Shown: one piece after another, positions 16,178 through 24,999 of the stretch
How positions within the stretch are numbered: the stretch's first letter is position 1
Layout of the letters: every line of letters starts with the position of its first letter
DNA from: Sphaerisporangium krabiense
Lineage (GTDB): Bacteria > Actinomycetota > Actinomycetes > Streptosporangiales > Streptosporangiaceae
DNA length: 64,000 nucleotides
Direction: 5' to 3'
Assembly (NCBI RefSeq): GCF_014200435.1
Contig: NZ_JACHBR010000001.1
Span: forward strand, 5,584,001 to 5,648,000
Notes under the pieces: model-generated
Database searches by the model: none
The model's input: the letters and a program-made list of their open reading frames with translations, nothing else
What the model was told of the DNA's origin: nothing
Position numbers and translations under genes: made by a program

Positions 16178-16810
16178 GTGCCGGATCCAAGCGAGGAAGA
16201 CCGACTGCCCCCCGGGCAGCACGTCCCACGCGGCCGCCCGGTCATCCACTACGGCCGGGTCCCGCAGTTCCGGCCGGAGCGCTGGAGTTTCCTGGTGTTC
16301 GGGGCCACCGCCTCGGGCGAGGAGGCCCGCTTCGGCTGGCCGGAGTTCTCCGCGCTGCCGCGCGTCACGGTCCTGGCCGACTTCCACTGCGTCACCAAGT
16401 TCTCGCTCATGGGGAACGAGTGGCGCGGCGTCTCGGCGGCCACCCTGATGCGCGCCGCGCCGCCCGCCGAGGGCGTACGCCACGTCATGATCTGGGGCGA
16501 GTACGGCTACAGCGCCAACATTCGCATGTCCGATTTCGCGCGCGATTCCACCCTCTTCGCCACGGAGTTGGACGAGAAGCCACTGAGCCCCGAGCGCGGC
16601 CACCCCGTGCGCGTCGTGGTGCCACACCTGTACGCGTGGAAGAGCGTGAAGTGGGTGCGCGCGGTCGAGTACATGATCGACGACCGTCGAGGGTTCTGGG
16701 AGGAGCGCGGATACCACAACGTGGGCGATCCCTGGCGCGAGCAGCGGTACTCCTACCAGGAGGACGCCGACGACGGTCCTTCGTGGTTCGGGCCCGATCA
16801 CGTTACGTGA
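16178..16810 (+). CDS. Sulfite oxidase-like molybdopterin oxidoreductase
   Basis: 210 residues, the size of the short YedY-like/sulfite-oxidase-fold proteins. The predicted molybdenum ligand Cys lies in DFHCVTKFS, followed by GVSAATLM; EYGYSANI and the AWKSVKWVRAVEYM region are typical of the molybdopterin-binding domain. No Tat signal or membrane segment is present, so it should be cytosolic. The substrate is not predictable. GTG 16178 is the start used; the nearby upstream ATG is in another frame. It lies 18 bases before a sensor kinase gene but has no evident functional tie to it. Confidence 0.82.
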   Translation: MPDPSEEDRLPPGQHVPRGRPVIHYGRVPQFRPERWSFLVFGATASGEEARFGWPEFSALPRVTVLADFHCVTKFSLMGNEWRGVSAATLMRAAPPAEGVRHVMIWGEYGYSANIRMSDFARDSTLFATELDEKPLSPERGHPVRVVVPHLYAWKSVKWVRAVEYMIDDRRGFWEERGYHNVGDPWREQRYSYQEDADDGPSWFGPDHVT

Positions 16811-16828
16811 CCCATTACGGTTTCCCGC

Positions 16829-18019
16829 ATGCTCGACACCGGCTGGGCGCTGCTGTGCGCCCTCAGCGGGATGCTCGCCTACGTCCTCGGCCGCCGGGGC
16901 GCCGCCGCCCGCGGCGCCGCCCCGCGGGACGACGCGACCTTCGCGACGCTCCACGAGGCCGCCATGGCCGCCCCCTACCTGCGCGCCGGCCTCGCCCGTG
17001 ACGCGGCGCGCAGGGCCGTGCGGCACCTGCGCGCGCTGGTCGGGTCCTCCGCGCTGGCCGTGACCTCCCTGGACCAGCTCCTGGCCTGGGACGGCGACAC
17101 CGAGCCCCCGGCCGAGGAGCACACCCGCGACCTGCTCGGCCACGTCCACGGCGTCCTGGCGGGGGGCCGGCCCTACCTGCTCTCCGGCGACGAGCTGTTC
17201 TGCGAGACCGAGGACTGCGCCGTCCGCAGCGCCGTCGTCGTCCCCCTGACCGTCGACGGGCGGGTCATCGGCGCGCTCGCCGCCTACGACGCCGAGGTGG
17301 ACGCCGCGCTCGTCCGCGCCGCCACCGAGGTCGGCCAGTGGGCGTCCGGGCAGCTCGAACTGGCCGAGCTCGACGCCACGCGCCGCCGCGCCCTGTCGGC
17401 GGAGACCCGCGCCCTGCGCGCCCAGATCTCGCCGCACTTCGTGTGCAACTCCCTGGCCACGATCGCCTCCTACACCCGCACCGAGCCCGACCACGCCCGC
17501 GAGCTGCTGCTGGACTTCGCCGAGTTCGCCCGCCACGCCCTGCGCCGCGCCGGCGACTTCACCACCCTGTCCGACGAGCTGACCTGCGTCGACCGCTACC
17601 TGTTGCTGGAGCGCGCCCGCTTCGGCGAGAACCTGCGGTTCGCCGTGGACGTCGTGCCGGAGGTCCTGCCCGTCCCCGTGCCGTTCCTGTGCCTCCAGCC
17701 CATCGTCGAGAACGCCATCACCCACGGCATCCGCCGCCGGGGCGGCACCGGCGAGGTCACCGTCGTCGTGCGCGACGCCGGGGGCGAGGTCCACATCACC
17801 GTCGAGGACGACGGCGCCGGCATGGACCCGTGCCGGGTGCGCGAGATGCTGCACGGCGGCCCGCCGAGCGGTGAGGGCGGCGGCATCGGGCTGGCCAACG
17901 TCGACGTGCGGCTGCGCCAGATCTACGGCCAGGACTACGGCCTCACCATCGACACCGCCCCCGGTGAGGGCACCACCGTCCGCATGCGCGTGCCGAAAAT
18001 GCGGCCAAGCCATGACTAA
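16829..18019 (+). CDS. LytS-type sensor histidine kinase
   Basis: 396 residues. One N-terminal hydrophobic segment (about 3-20) may anchor it. A GAF-like sensor region (about 60-185, containing CAVRSAVVVPLTVDGRVIGAL) precedes the His_kinase domain, where LRAQISPHFVCNSL carries the phospho-acceptor His (family form is NPHFLFN). The ATPase domain has the N-box VENAITHG and GIGLANVDVRLRQIYG. It should phosphorylate the LytTR regulator encoded 73 bases downstream. In related actinobacteria this pair often sits next to an acetate or solute symporter; none is here, so the signal is unknown. Confidence 0.9.
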   Translation: MLDTGWALLCALSGMLAYVLGRRGAAARGAAPRDDATFATLHEAAMAAPYLRAGLARDAARRAVRHLRALVGSSALAVTSLDQLLAWDGDTEPPAEEHTRDLLGHVHGVLAGGRPYLLSGDELFCETEDCAVRSAVVVPLTVDGRVIGALAAYDAEVDAALVRAATEVGQWASGQLELAELDATRRRALSAETRALRAQISPHFVCNSLATIASYTRTEPDHARELLLDFAEFARHALRRAGDFTTLSDELTCVDRYLLLERARFGENLRFAVDVVPEVLPVPVPFLCLQPIVENAITHGIRRRGGTGEVTVVVRDAGGEVHITVEDDGAGMDPCRVREMLHGGPPSGEGGGIGLANVDVRLRQIYGQDYGLTIDTAPGEGTTVRMRVPKMRPSHD

Positions 18020-18092
18020 ACACAGCTGAACCGCTACGCCACGTGAAGATGGGTCTTGCCCGTGGACCGGTCGTGGCGGCACCGTGTGTGCC

Positions 18093-18884
18093 ATGCTCCG
18101 TGTCTTGGCGGTCGACGACGAGGTGCACGCGCTCTCCGAGCTCGCCTACCTTCTCCGGCGGGACGATCGCGTCGAGGAGGTCCTGACGGCCTCCGACGGG
18201 GTCGCCGCGCTGCAGGACATGGTCGCGATGATCGGCGCGGGGGAGCGGCTGGACTGCGTCTTCCTCGACATCCGCATGCCCGGCCTCGACGGCCTCGACC
18301 TGGCGCGGCTCATCGGCGCGTTCCCGAGCCCGCCGCGCCTGGTGTTCGTCACCGCGCACGACGACCGCGCGGTGCAGGCCTTCGAGCTGGAGGCCGTGGA
18401 CTACCTGCTCAAGCCGCTGCGCCCCGACCGCGTCGCCGAGGCCGTCCGGCGCGTGGAGTCCGCGACCTACGGCGCGCAGGCCGCCGAGGCGCCCATGGAC
18501 GACGTGATCCCCGTGGAGCTGAGCGGGCGCACCAGCTTCGTCCCCCAGCACGCCGTGGCCTACGCCGAGGCGAGCGGCGACTACGTGCGCCTGCACACCG
18601 CCGAGGGCACGCACCTGGTGCGCATGTCCCTGGCGGCCCTGGAGCGCCGCTGGGCGGCCTCGGGGTTCATCCGGGTGCACCGCAGCACGCTCGTGTCGGC
18701 CCGGCACGTCACCGAGATGCGCTTCGACGACGGCCGGATGGTGCTGCGCGTCGGCGCCACCACCCTGCCGGTGAGCCGGCGGCACGCCCGGCGCGTCCGC
18801 GACCAGCTCGTGCGGCAGTTCCGCCCCGCCCCGCCGTCCCTTCCGCCCGCCGCCGGGCCGGAGGACGGGCCCGGCCGCCCCTGA
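18093..18884 (+). CDS. LytTR-family response regulator
   Basis: 263 residues. The receiver domain (1-120) has DDE near the N-terminus, the phospho-acceptor Asp in FLDIRMPG, TAH (the Thr switch) and the LKPL lysine. The LytTR DNA-binding domain (about 140-245) has AYAEASGDYVRLHT, FIRVHRSTLVS and the ending LPVSRRHARRVRD. ATG 18093 is preferred; an in-frame GTG lies three codons earlier. Partner of the upstream LytS kinase. A proline-rich tail of about 18 residues follows. No LytTR direct repeats were recognised in the window, so its targets are unknown. Confidence 0.92.
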   Translation: MLRVLAVDDEVHALSELAYLLRRDDRVEEVLTASDGVAALQDMVAMIGAGERLDCVFLDIRMPGLDGLDLARLIGAFPSPPRLVFVTAHDDRAVQAFELEAVDYLLKPLRPDRVAEAVRRVESATYGAQAAEAPMDDVIPVELSGRTSFVPQHAVAYAEASGDYVRLHTAEGTHLVRMSLAALERRWAASGFIRVHRSTLVSARHVTEMRFDDGRMVLRVGATTLPVSRRHARRVRDQLVRQFRPAPPSLPPAAGPEDGPGRP

Positions 18885-19413
18885 CGCCTCCGCCGTTGCC
18901 CGGACACGGGCGGCCCGGCTCGGAGCGCGAGGTCCCCGGCGCGCCGTTCGGCGACGTCGGCGCGCCGCTCGTCGCGCCCGGAGGATCCGCACGGCGCGGG
19001 CGGCGCGCCGCTCAGCGAGAGAGCGGCGAAGCGGGCCCCGGGCCGCCGATGACCCAGCGTAATGTCATCCGCGTCACCAGGCCACACTGCGTAACCGGAA
19101 GGCTCGCCCGCGGGGACGGGCGGACCCCGGATACGCGGACCCACGGCGCCCGCCTGTCTTCCGTACCCACGCGCGAATCAGGCGGCCGCCCACCGCCGCC
19201 GGGCCCTCACCGGGGGGTAGGGCCCGGCGGCCGCGGCGTGGCGGGGTGGTCGCCCTTCGGCGTCCAGGTCGACGCGGTGATCCGGCCCAAGGGGGGCGGC
19301 CGGATCGCCCAGGCGAACACCCCGCCACCTGCCGCGGCTCGGGGGCCGTCAGGCCGCAGCGGGGCTCAGGACAGGGACCGCGTCCGGGAGCAAGGCGCCG
19401 GGGAGACAGGGCG
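18885..19413. other. 529-base intergenic region, convergent, no gene seen
   Basis: This lies between the LytTR gene (plus) and endonuclease IV (minus), whose 3' ends face each other. Open frames here have arginine/proline-rich shadow composition and no ribosome site. The only structure noted is the hairpin at 19279-19306. There is no RNA gene and no repeat family. Confidence 0.6.
19279..19306. terminator. Hairpin between convergent genes
   Basis: GATCCGGCC and GGCCGGATC pair perfectly over 9 bp around a ten-base loop. It sits between converging genes and is symmetric, so it could stop transcription from either side. There is no U-tract. Confidence 0.4.
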
Positions 19414-20289
19414 TCAGGCCAGCGCGGCGTCGCGCAGGCTCTTCAGCAGCAGGATGTCGGCGCGATGACCCTCGACCTTGCCGGGGGTCTCGATGCACAG
19501 CGGCACCCCGGCGGAGGCCGGGTGGCGCATCAGCTCGCCGAACGCCGCCGCGCCGATCTGCCCGGCGCCGATGTTCTCGTGCCGGTCGCGCCCGGACCCG
19601 CAGGGGTCCTTGGAGTCGTTGGCGTGCAGCAGCTTCAGCCGTCCCGGGGCGATGGCGTGCAGCGCGTCCATCATGAGCGCCACCCCGCCGGGCGCGGCCA
19701 GGTCGTGCCCGGCGGCGAAGGCGTGACAGGTGTCCAGGCACACGTTGGCGCGCGGGTGGAACTCCAGCGCCTCCAGGTACGGCCCGAGCTCCTGGACGGT
19801 GGCGCACAGCATGTTGGCCTGGCCCGCCATCGGCTCCAGCAGCAGGTCGGGACCGTCGTCGGGGATCTCCTCCAGCACCGGCAGCAGGTGCTCGCGCACC
19901 TGCCGCAGCGCCTCCTCGCGCGACCGGCTGACCGCCGACCCGGTGTGCACGACCACGCCGAGCGCGCCGGTCTCCACCCCGCGCCGCAGCGCGTGCCGGA
20001 TCGACGTGAGCGACTTCTCCAGCACGTCGGCGCTGGGCGACCCCACGTTGACGAGGTAGGGCGTGTGGATGAACACCGGCAGAGGCGACTCGCGCAGCGC
20101 GGCGTCCTCCGCGGGCCTGCCCTCGGCGAGCGCCCAGCCGCGCGGGTTGGTCACGAAGACCTGGACGACCTCGGCCTCGATCTGGGCGGCGTACTTGAGG
20201 CCGCCCGTGGCGAGGCCGCCGGCCACCAGGACGTGGCCGCCGATCAGCGGGGCGGCAGGGGCCGGGGAAGAAGCGGAAGGTGTGGTCAT
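19414..20289 (-). CDS. nfo: Endonuclease IV (deoxyribonuclease IV)
   Basis: 291 residues, AP-endonuclease TIM barrel. It carries IEAEVVQVFVTNPRGW, FIHTPYLVNVGSP, VVHTGSAV, LLEPMAGQ, NVCLDTCHAFAAGHD, LLHANDSKDPCGSGRDRHENIG and the C-terminal IETPGK, which supply the His/Asp/Glu ligands of the trinuclear zinc site. It should incise DNA 5' to abasic sites in base-excision repair. ATG 20289 is preferred; the frame stays open to 20496, but the added 69 residues have shadow composition. It is divergent from the purine-catabolism operon. Confidence 0.92.
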   Translation of the reverse strand: MTTPSASSPAPAAPLIGGHVLVAGGLATGGLKYAAQIEAEVVQVFVTNPRGWALAEGRPAEDAALRESPLPVFIHTPYLVNVGSPSADVLEKSLTSIRHALRRGVETGALGVVVHTGSAVSRSREEALRQVREHLLPVLEEIPDDGPDLLLEPMAGQANMLCATVQELGPYLEALEFHPRANVCLDTCHAFAAGHDLAAPGGVALMMDALHAIAPGRLKLLHANDSKDPCGSGRDRHENIGAGQIGAAAFGELMRHPASAGVPLCIETPGKVEGHRADILLLKSLRDAALA

Positions 20290-20461
20290 GGTGGCCCACA
20301 GCTTAGGGGAGGCCCCCGGGTGATCCGCCCCCGACCAGCGGTTTCCCCCGGTATCGCCGCGCGCTCTTGGAGCATGACACGAAAAGTCCTGGCGGAGCGT
20401 TGGCCCGCTTGGGAGCTCCTGCGGCTGGACCGCGCCCGCCCCCGGCGATCTACTTGCTGCC

Positions 20462-20992
20462 ATGCCCATGGTGACGCCCGGCCTCGCGGGCCTCAACGCG
20501 CTCAGCCCGCCGCGCGCCGAGCGCGAACTGCTGGCCTGCTGCGGCTCCCGCGCGTTCGCCCGCGCCGTCGCCGCCGGCCGGCCCTACGGCGACGAGGCCG
20601 CCCTGACCGCCGCCGCCGAGGCGGCCGTCCGCGCCCTGTCCTGGCCGGACGTCCTGGAGGCGCTGGCCGCGCACCCGCGCGTCGGCGAGCGGCCCGGCGG
20701 GCCGTCCCGGGAGGCGTCCTGGTCGCGTGAGGAGCAGTCGGGCGCCGCGGGGGCCGACCGGCGGGTGCTGGCCGGCCTCGCCGCGGGCAACGCCCGGTAC
20801 GAGGAGCGGTTCGGCCACGTGTACCTGGTCTGCGCCACCGGGCTGACGGCCGCCGCGATGCTGGAACGGCTGGAGGCCCGGCTGGGCAACGACGCGGAGG
20901 CCGAGCGCGCCGTCGTCACCGAGGAGCTGGCCGCCATCACCCGGCTGCGCGTCGCCCGGCTGGCCGCGGGCCCGGCGGGGGAGGCGCGATGA
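20462..20992 (+). CDS. uraD: OHCU decarboxylase
   Basis: 176 residues. The family motifs are present: LAAHPRVGER with the catalytic His, SREEQSGA with the catalytic Glu, and YEERFGHVYLVCATG. It decarboxylates 2-oxo-4-hydroxy-4-carboxy-5-ureidoimidazoline to S-allantoin, the last step of urate oxidation. It is the first gene of an eight-gene co-oriented purine catabolism operon, and its stop overlaps the uraH ATG. Start ATG 20462 is close to a second ATG at 20468; neither has a clear ribosome site. Confidence 0.92.
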   Translation: MPMVTPGLAGLNALSPPRAERELLACCGSRAFARAVAAGRPYGDEAALTAAAEAAVRALSWPDVLEALAAHPRVGERPGGPSREASWSREEQSGAAGADRRVLAGLAAGNARYEERFGHVYLVCATGLTAAAMLERLEARLGNDAEAERAVVTEELAAITRLRVARLAAGPAGEAR

Positions 20993-21312
20993 GCCTGTCC
21001 ACCCACGTGCTGGACGCGGGCACCGGCCGTCCCGCCTCGGGTGTGGTCGTCGGGCTCCACCGGGGCGAGCGCCTGATCGCCGAGGGGGTGACCGGCGAGG
21101 ACGGGCGCCTGAACGACTGGCTGCCGGGCGGCGAGCCCGGCGCGGGCGTCCACCGCCTGGTGTTCCACACCGGCGCCTACTTCGCCGCCCGGGGCGTGCG
21201 CACCTTCTACCCGGAGGTCGTCGTCACCTTCACCGTCGAGGACCCCGGCGAGCACCACCACGTCCCCCTGCTGCTCAGCCCGTTCGCCTACTCCACCTAC
21301 CGCGGGAGCTGA
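20989..21312 (+). CDS. uraH: 5-hydroxyisourate hydrolase
   Basis: 107 residues, transthyretin-related. It begins SLSTHVLDAGTGRPASGV (active-site His) and ends in the signature YRGS, which distinguishes HIU hydrolase from transthyretin. It hydrolyses 5-hydroxyisourate, the uricase product, to OHCU, the uraD substrate. ATG 20989 overlaps the uraD stop by four bases, and uricase follows after two bases, so the three steps are tightly coupled. Confidence 0.95.
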   Translation: MSLSTHVLDAGTGRPASGVVVGLHRGERLIAEGVTGEDGRLNDWLPGGEPGAGVHRLVFHTGAYFAARGVRTFYPEVVVTFTVEDPGEHHHVPLLLSPFAYSTYRGS

Positions 21313-21314
21313 CC

Positions 21315-22199
21315 ATGGCCGTCGTCCTCGGACCCAACCGCTACGGCAAGGCCGAGACCCGCGTCGTGCGCGTCACCCGCGACGGCGAGGAGCACCGGCT
21401 CAAGGACTGCACGGTCGGCGTGTCGCTGTCCGGGGACATGCGCGACGTCCACCTCACCGGCGACAACTCGGCCGTCCTGCCGACCGACACCCAGAAGAAC
21501 ACCGTCTACGCCTTCGCCGGGAAACACGGGATCGGCGAGATCGAGGAGTTCGCCCGCCTGCTCGCCCGGCACTTCACCGGCGCGGGGCCGTCCGTCCACC
21601 ACGCGCGGGTCGCGGTGGAGGAGCACCACTGGGAGCGCCGCGGCCCGCACTCCTTCGCCCGCGCCTCCGCCGAGACCCGCACGTGCGTCGTCCACCACGA
21701 CCGGGACGGCTCCACCACCGTGGTCTCGGGGCTGGAGGGGCTGGTGCTGCTGAACACCACCGGGTCGGAGTTCCACGGCTTCGCCCGCGACGCCTACACC
21801 ACGCTCGCCCCCACCCGCGACCGCGTGCTCGCCACCGCCGTCACCGCGCGCTGGCGGCACACGGCCCCGCCGGACACGCCCGGCTCGCCCGGGGCCTACG
21901 ACTTCGGGGAGTCGCACGCGGCGGTGCGGCGCTGCCTGGCCGAGGCGTTCGCCGGCACCCACAGCCTGTCGCTGCAGCAGACCCTGTACGCCATGGGCTC
22001 CCGGGTGCTGGAGACCCGCCGCGAGATCTGCGAGATCCGCCTGTCCCTGCCCAACAAGCACCACTTCCTCGTGGACCTCACCCCGTTCGGCATGGACAAC
22101 GACAACGAGGTGTACGTCGCCGCCGACCGCCCGTACGGGCTGATCGAGGGCACCGTGATCGACGACGCCGCGCCCGCGCCCGGCCCGGCGTGGGACTAG
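21315..22199 (+). CDS. uaz: Urate oxidase (uricase)
   Basis: 294 residues, the two tunnelling-fold domains of uricase. Landmarks are NRYGKAETRVVRV (catalytic Lys), LTGDNSAVLPTDTQKNTVY (the charge-relay Thr), ARVAVEEHHWERR and the C-terminal LPNKHHFLVDLTPFGMDNDNEVY. It oxidises urate to 5-hydroxyisourate with O2, without cofactor. It is the third gene of the operon, 30 bases ahead of the FAD subunit gene. A C-terminal peroxisomal-type signal is absent, as expected in bacteria. Confidence 0.95.
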   Translation: MAVVLGPNRYGKAETRVVRVTRDGEEHRLKDCTVGVSLSGDMRDVHLTGDNSAVLPTDTQKNTVYAFAGKHGIGEIEEFARLLARHFTGAGPSVHHARVAVEEHHWERRGPHSFARASAETRTCVVHHDRDGSTTVVSGLEGLVLLNTTGSEFHGFARDAYTTLAPTRDRVLATAVTARWRHTAPPDTPGSPGAYDFGESHAAVRRCLAEAFAGTHSLSLQQTLYAMGSRVLETRREICEIRLSLPNKHHFLVDLTPFGMDNDNEVYVAADRPYGLIEGTVIDDAAPAPGPAWD

Positions 22200-22229
22200 C
22201 GGCCCACGGGAACGACAAGGGGGAACGAC

Positions 22230-23105
22230 ATGGACTTCCTGCGGCCCGCCACCTGGGAGGAGGCCCTCGCCGCCAAGGCGGAGCGGCCCGGCGCCGTGCC
22301 CCTGCTGGGCGGCACCGACGTGATGGTGGAGATCAACCTCGACGCGCGCAGGCCCGCCGCGCTGCTCGACCTCACCGCCGTGCCCGGCCTGAACGCCTGG
22401 GAGCACGCGGCGGACGGACGGCTGCGCGTCGGCGCCGGCGTGACCTACGCGCGCCTCATCGCCGAGCTCGGCGACGTCCTGCCCGGCCTGGCGCAGGCGG
22501 CGCGGACGGTCGGCTCGCCGCAGATCCGCAACCGGGGCACCGTCGCCGGCAACCTCGGCGCCGCCTCCCCGGCCGGGGACTCCCACCCGCCGCTGCTGGC
22601 CGGGGACGCCGTCGTGGAGGCCGAGTCCGCGGCGCGCGGCACCCGCATGATCCCGGCCTGCGCGTTCTACCTCGGCGTCAAGCGCAGCGCCCTCGCCCCG
22701 GACGAGCTGATCCGCGCGTTCTGGGCGGCCCCGGCGAGCGGGCCGCAGTACTTCTCCAAGGTCGGCACCCGCAACGCCATGGTCATCGCGGTGTGCTCCT
22801 TCGCCATCGCCCTGCACCCGCGCGAGCGCCGCGTCGGCACCGGCGTCGGCTCGGCCGCCCCCACCCCGCGCCGCGCCCAGGAGGCCGAGCGGTTCCTCGC
22901 CGGCGAGCTGGACTGGACGGGCGGCGCCCCGCTCGACGCCCGCGTGGCGGCCCGGTTCGGCGAGCTGGCGGCGCGGGCCGCCGCGCCGATCGACGACGTG
23001 CGCGGCACCGCGGACTACCGCCGCCACGCGATCGCGGTCATGGCCCGCCGCACGCTCACCTGGGCCTACGACGACTACCGGAAGAAGGCGGCGGAATGCG
23101 CGTGA
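22230..23105 (+). CDS. Xanthine dehydrogenase-type FAD-binding subunit
   Basis: 291 residues of the CoxM/XdhB type. LLGGTDVMVEIN and VGSPQIRNRGTVAGNLGAASPAGDS bind FAD, and a CO_deh_flav_C domain fills the C-terminal third. It should pass electrons from the 2Fe-2S subunit to NAD or another acceptor during hypoxanthine/xanthine or related oxidation. AAGGGGG lies upstream of ATG 22230. Its stop overlaps the next gene. The molybdopterin catalytic subunit that must complete the enzyme is not encoded in this cluster. Confidence 0.9.
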   Translation: MDFLRPATWEEALAAKAERPGAVPLLGGTDVMVEINLDARRPAALLDLTAVPGLNAWEHAADGRLRVGAGVTYARLIAELGDVLPGLAQAARTVGSPQIRNRGTVAGNLGAASPAGDSHPPLLAGDAVVEAESAARGTRMIPACAFYLGVKRSALAPDELIRAFWAAPASGPQYFSKVGTRNAMVIAVCSFAIALHPRERRVGTGVGSAAPTPRRAQEAERFLAGELDWTGGAPLDARVAARFGELAARAAAPIDDVRGTADYRRHAIAVMARRTLTWAYDDYRKKAAECA

Positions 23106-23569
23106 ACCTCACCGTCAACGGCAGGCGCGAGGCGGTGGACGGCGTCTGGGAGGGCGAGAGCCTGCTGTACGTGCTGCGCGAGCGCGTCGGCCTGCCGGGC
23201 GCCAAGAACGCCTGCGAGCAGGGGGAGTGCGGCTCGTGCACCGTCTACCTCGACGGGATGCCCGTGTGCGCCTGCCTGGTCGCCGCCGGGCAGGCCGAGG
23301 GCCGTGAGGTCCGCACGATCGAGGGCCTGGCCGACGGCGACCGCCTGGACCCGGTGCAGCGGGCCTTCCTCGACCGCGGGGCCGTCCAGTGCGGGTTCTG
23401 CACACCCGGGCTGATCGTCCAGGCCCACGACCTGCTGTCCCGCGTCCCCGACCCCACCGACGCCGAGATCCGCGAGGCCCTGGCCGGCAACCTGTGCCGC
23501 TGCACCGGCTACGAGAAGATCATCGAGGCCGTGCGGCTGGCGGTCGCGCGCGGGGCGGGCCCGGCGTGA
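23096..23569 (+). CDS. Xanthine dehydrogenase-type 2Fe-2S subunit
   Basis: 157 residues with two [2Fe-2S] clusters. The plant-ferredoxin-type cluster is [11 protein letters not shown] plus a later Cys (PVCAC); the all-helical cluster is CGFCTPG with NLCRCTGYE. It relays electrons between the molybdenum centre and the FAD subunit. ATG 23096 overlaps the preceding stop by 10 bases, and its own stop overlaps the following GTG start as GTGA. The family normally has a third, molybdopterin, subunit next door, which is missing here. Confidence 0.93.
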   Translation: MRVNLTVNGRREAVDGVWEGESLLYVLRERVGLPGAKNACEQGECGSCTVYLDGMPVCACLVAAGQAEGREVRTIEGLADGDRLDPVQRAFLDRGAVQCGFCTPGLIVQAHDLLSRVPDPTDAEIREALAGNLCRCTGYEKIIEAVRLAVARGAGPA

Positions 23570-24999
23570 CGGCCCCGGACCCGCGCCCGGCCACGGCGCG
23601 CTCCCGCGAACCGTCCGGCGCGGGCGAGACCGTCATCGAGAACGTCGCCGTCGCCCCCGTCGCCGGCCCGGACATCCGCCGCGGCCACCTGCGCGTCCGC
23701 GACGGCCGCGTTGTCGCCCTCGGGGAGGGGCCCGCTCCGGCCCTGCCGGGCGCGGCGCGCATCGACGGCGCGGGCTGCCTGGCCACCCCCGGCCTGGTGA
23801 ACACCCACCACCACCTCTACCAGTGGGCCACCCAGGGCACGGCGCAGGACGCCCCGCTGTTCGGCTGGCTCACCGCGCTCTACCGGGTGTGGGCCGCGAT
23901 GGACGCCGAGGTGGTGGGCGGCGCCGCCACCGCCGCGCTCGCCTGGCTCGCGCTGTCCGGCTGCACCACCACCACCGACCACCACTACGTCTTCCCCAAG
24001 GGCCGCGGCGACCTGTTCGCCGCCGAGGTCGAGGCGGCCCGGTCGGTCGGCCTGCGCTTCCACCCCTGCCGCGGCTCGATGGACCGCGGGGCCTCCCAGG
24101 GCGGGCTGCCGCCGGACGAGGTCGTCGAGAGCCTGGACGAGATCCTCGCCGCCACCGCCGACGCCGTGGACGCCTACCACGACCCCGCGCCCGGGTCGAT
24201 GCTGCGGGTCGCCGTCGCGCCCTGCTCGCCGTTCTCGGTCAGCGCCGACCTCATGACCGAGTCCGCCGCGCTGGCCCGGGACAAGGGCGTGCGCCTGCAC
24301 ACCCACCTGTGCGAGACCGCGGAGGAGGAAGAGCACTGCCGCGAGCAGATGGGCTGCACGCCCGTCGACTACATGGAGAAGCTCGGCTGGCTCGGCCCCG
24401 ACGTCTGGGTCGCGCACGCCGTCCACCTGCACGACCGCGACCTCGCCCGCTTCGCCGCCACCGGCACCGGCGTGGCGCACTGCCCGAGCTCCAACGGCAG
24501 GCTCGGCGCCGGGATCGCCCGGGTCGCCGAGATGCTGCGGGCCGGGGTCGCCGTCGGGCTCGGCGTGGACGGCGCGGCCTCCAGCGAGCTCACCCCGCTG
24601 GCCGGCGAGATGCGCCAGGCCCTGCTGTTCCAGCGCGCCCGGTACGGCCCCGCGGCGCTCACCGCGCGCCAGGCCCTGGAGGCGGCCACGCTGGGCGGCG
24701 CCCGCTGCCTGGGACGGGAGGACGAGATCGGCTCCCTGGAGCCGGGCAAGCTCGCCGACGTCGTCCTGTGGCGCGTGGACGGCTTCGCCGCCGCCCTGGA
24801 CGACCCGCTGTGCGCGCTGGTCTTCGGCGGCCGTCCCGAGGTGGCCCTGGCGCTGGTCGGCGGCCGGACCGTGGTCCGGGACGGCGAGCTGCGCACGGTC
24901 CCGCAGGACGCCGCCGCCCGGCTGGGCGCCGACGCCCACCGCCGCCTCATCCGCCTGGCGGGCGGCGTCCTCCCGGCGGACCCGGGGGCGCCCGGATGA
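23566..24999 (+). CDS. 8-oxoguanine deaminase
   Basis: 477 residues, amidohydrolase superfamily (TRZ/ATZ type). Metal ligands are [23 protein letters not shown] and the Asp in [10 protein letters not shown]. The HHxYQW and GRGDLF regions match 8-oxoguanine deaminases (8-oxoguanine to urate plus ammonia), which feed directly into uricase, the gene three places upstream. An alternative is a related guanine or hydroxypurine deaminase. GTG 23566 overlaps the previous stop; the N-terminal 25 residues are poorly conserved in character, so a later start is possible. Confidence 0.85.
   Translation: MTAPDPRPATARSREPSGAGETVIENVAVAPVAGPDIRRGHLRVRDGRVVALGEGPAPALPGAARIDGAGCLATPGLVNTHHHLYQWATQGTAQDAPLFGWLTALYRVWAAMDAEVVGGAATAALAWLALSGCTTTTDHHYVFPKGRGDLFAAEVEAARSVGLRFHPCRGSMDRGASQGGLPPDEVVESLDEILAATADAVDAYHDPAPGSMLRVAVAPCSPFSVSADLMTESAALARDKGVRLHTHLCETAEEEEHCREQMGCTPVDYMEKLGWLGPDVWVAHAVHLHDRDLARFAATGTGVAHCPSSNGRLGAGIARVAEMLRAGVAVGLGVDGAASSELTPLAGEMRQALLFQRARYGPAALTARQALEAATLGGARCLGREDEIGSLEPGKLADVVLWRVDGFAAALDDPLCALVFGGRPEVALALVGGRTVVRDGELRTVPQDAAARLGADAHRRLIRLAGGVLPADPGAPG

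Noticed and set aside
18885-19413. Coding sequence between the LytTR and nfo genes
   Set aside because: Frames are Arg/Pro-rich, lack ribosome sites and show no motif. Treated as intergenic.
20290-20496. Extended N-terminus of endonuclease IV
   Set aside because: The 69 added residues have shadow composition and would overlap the promoter zone and start of uraD.
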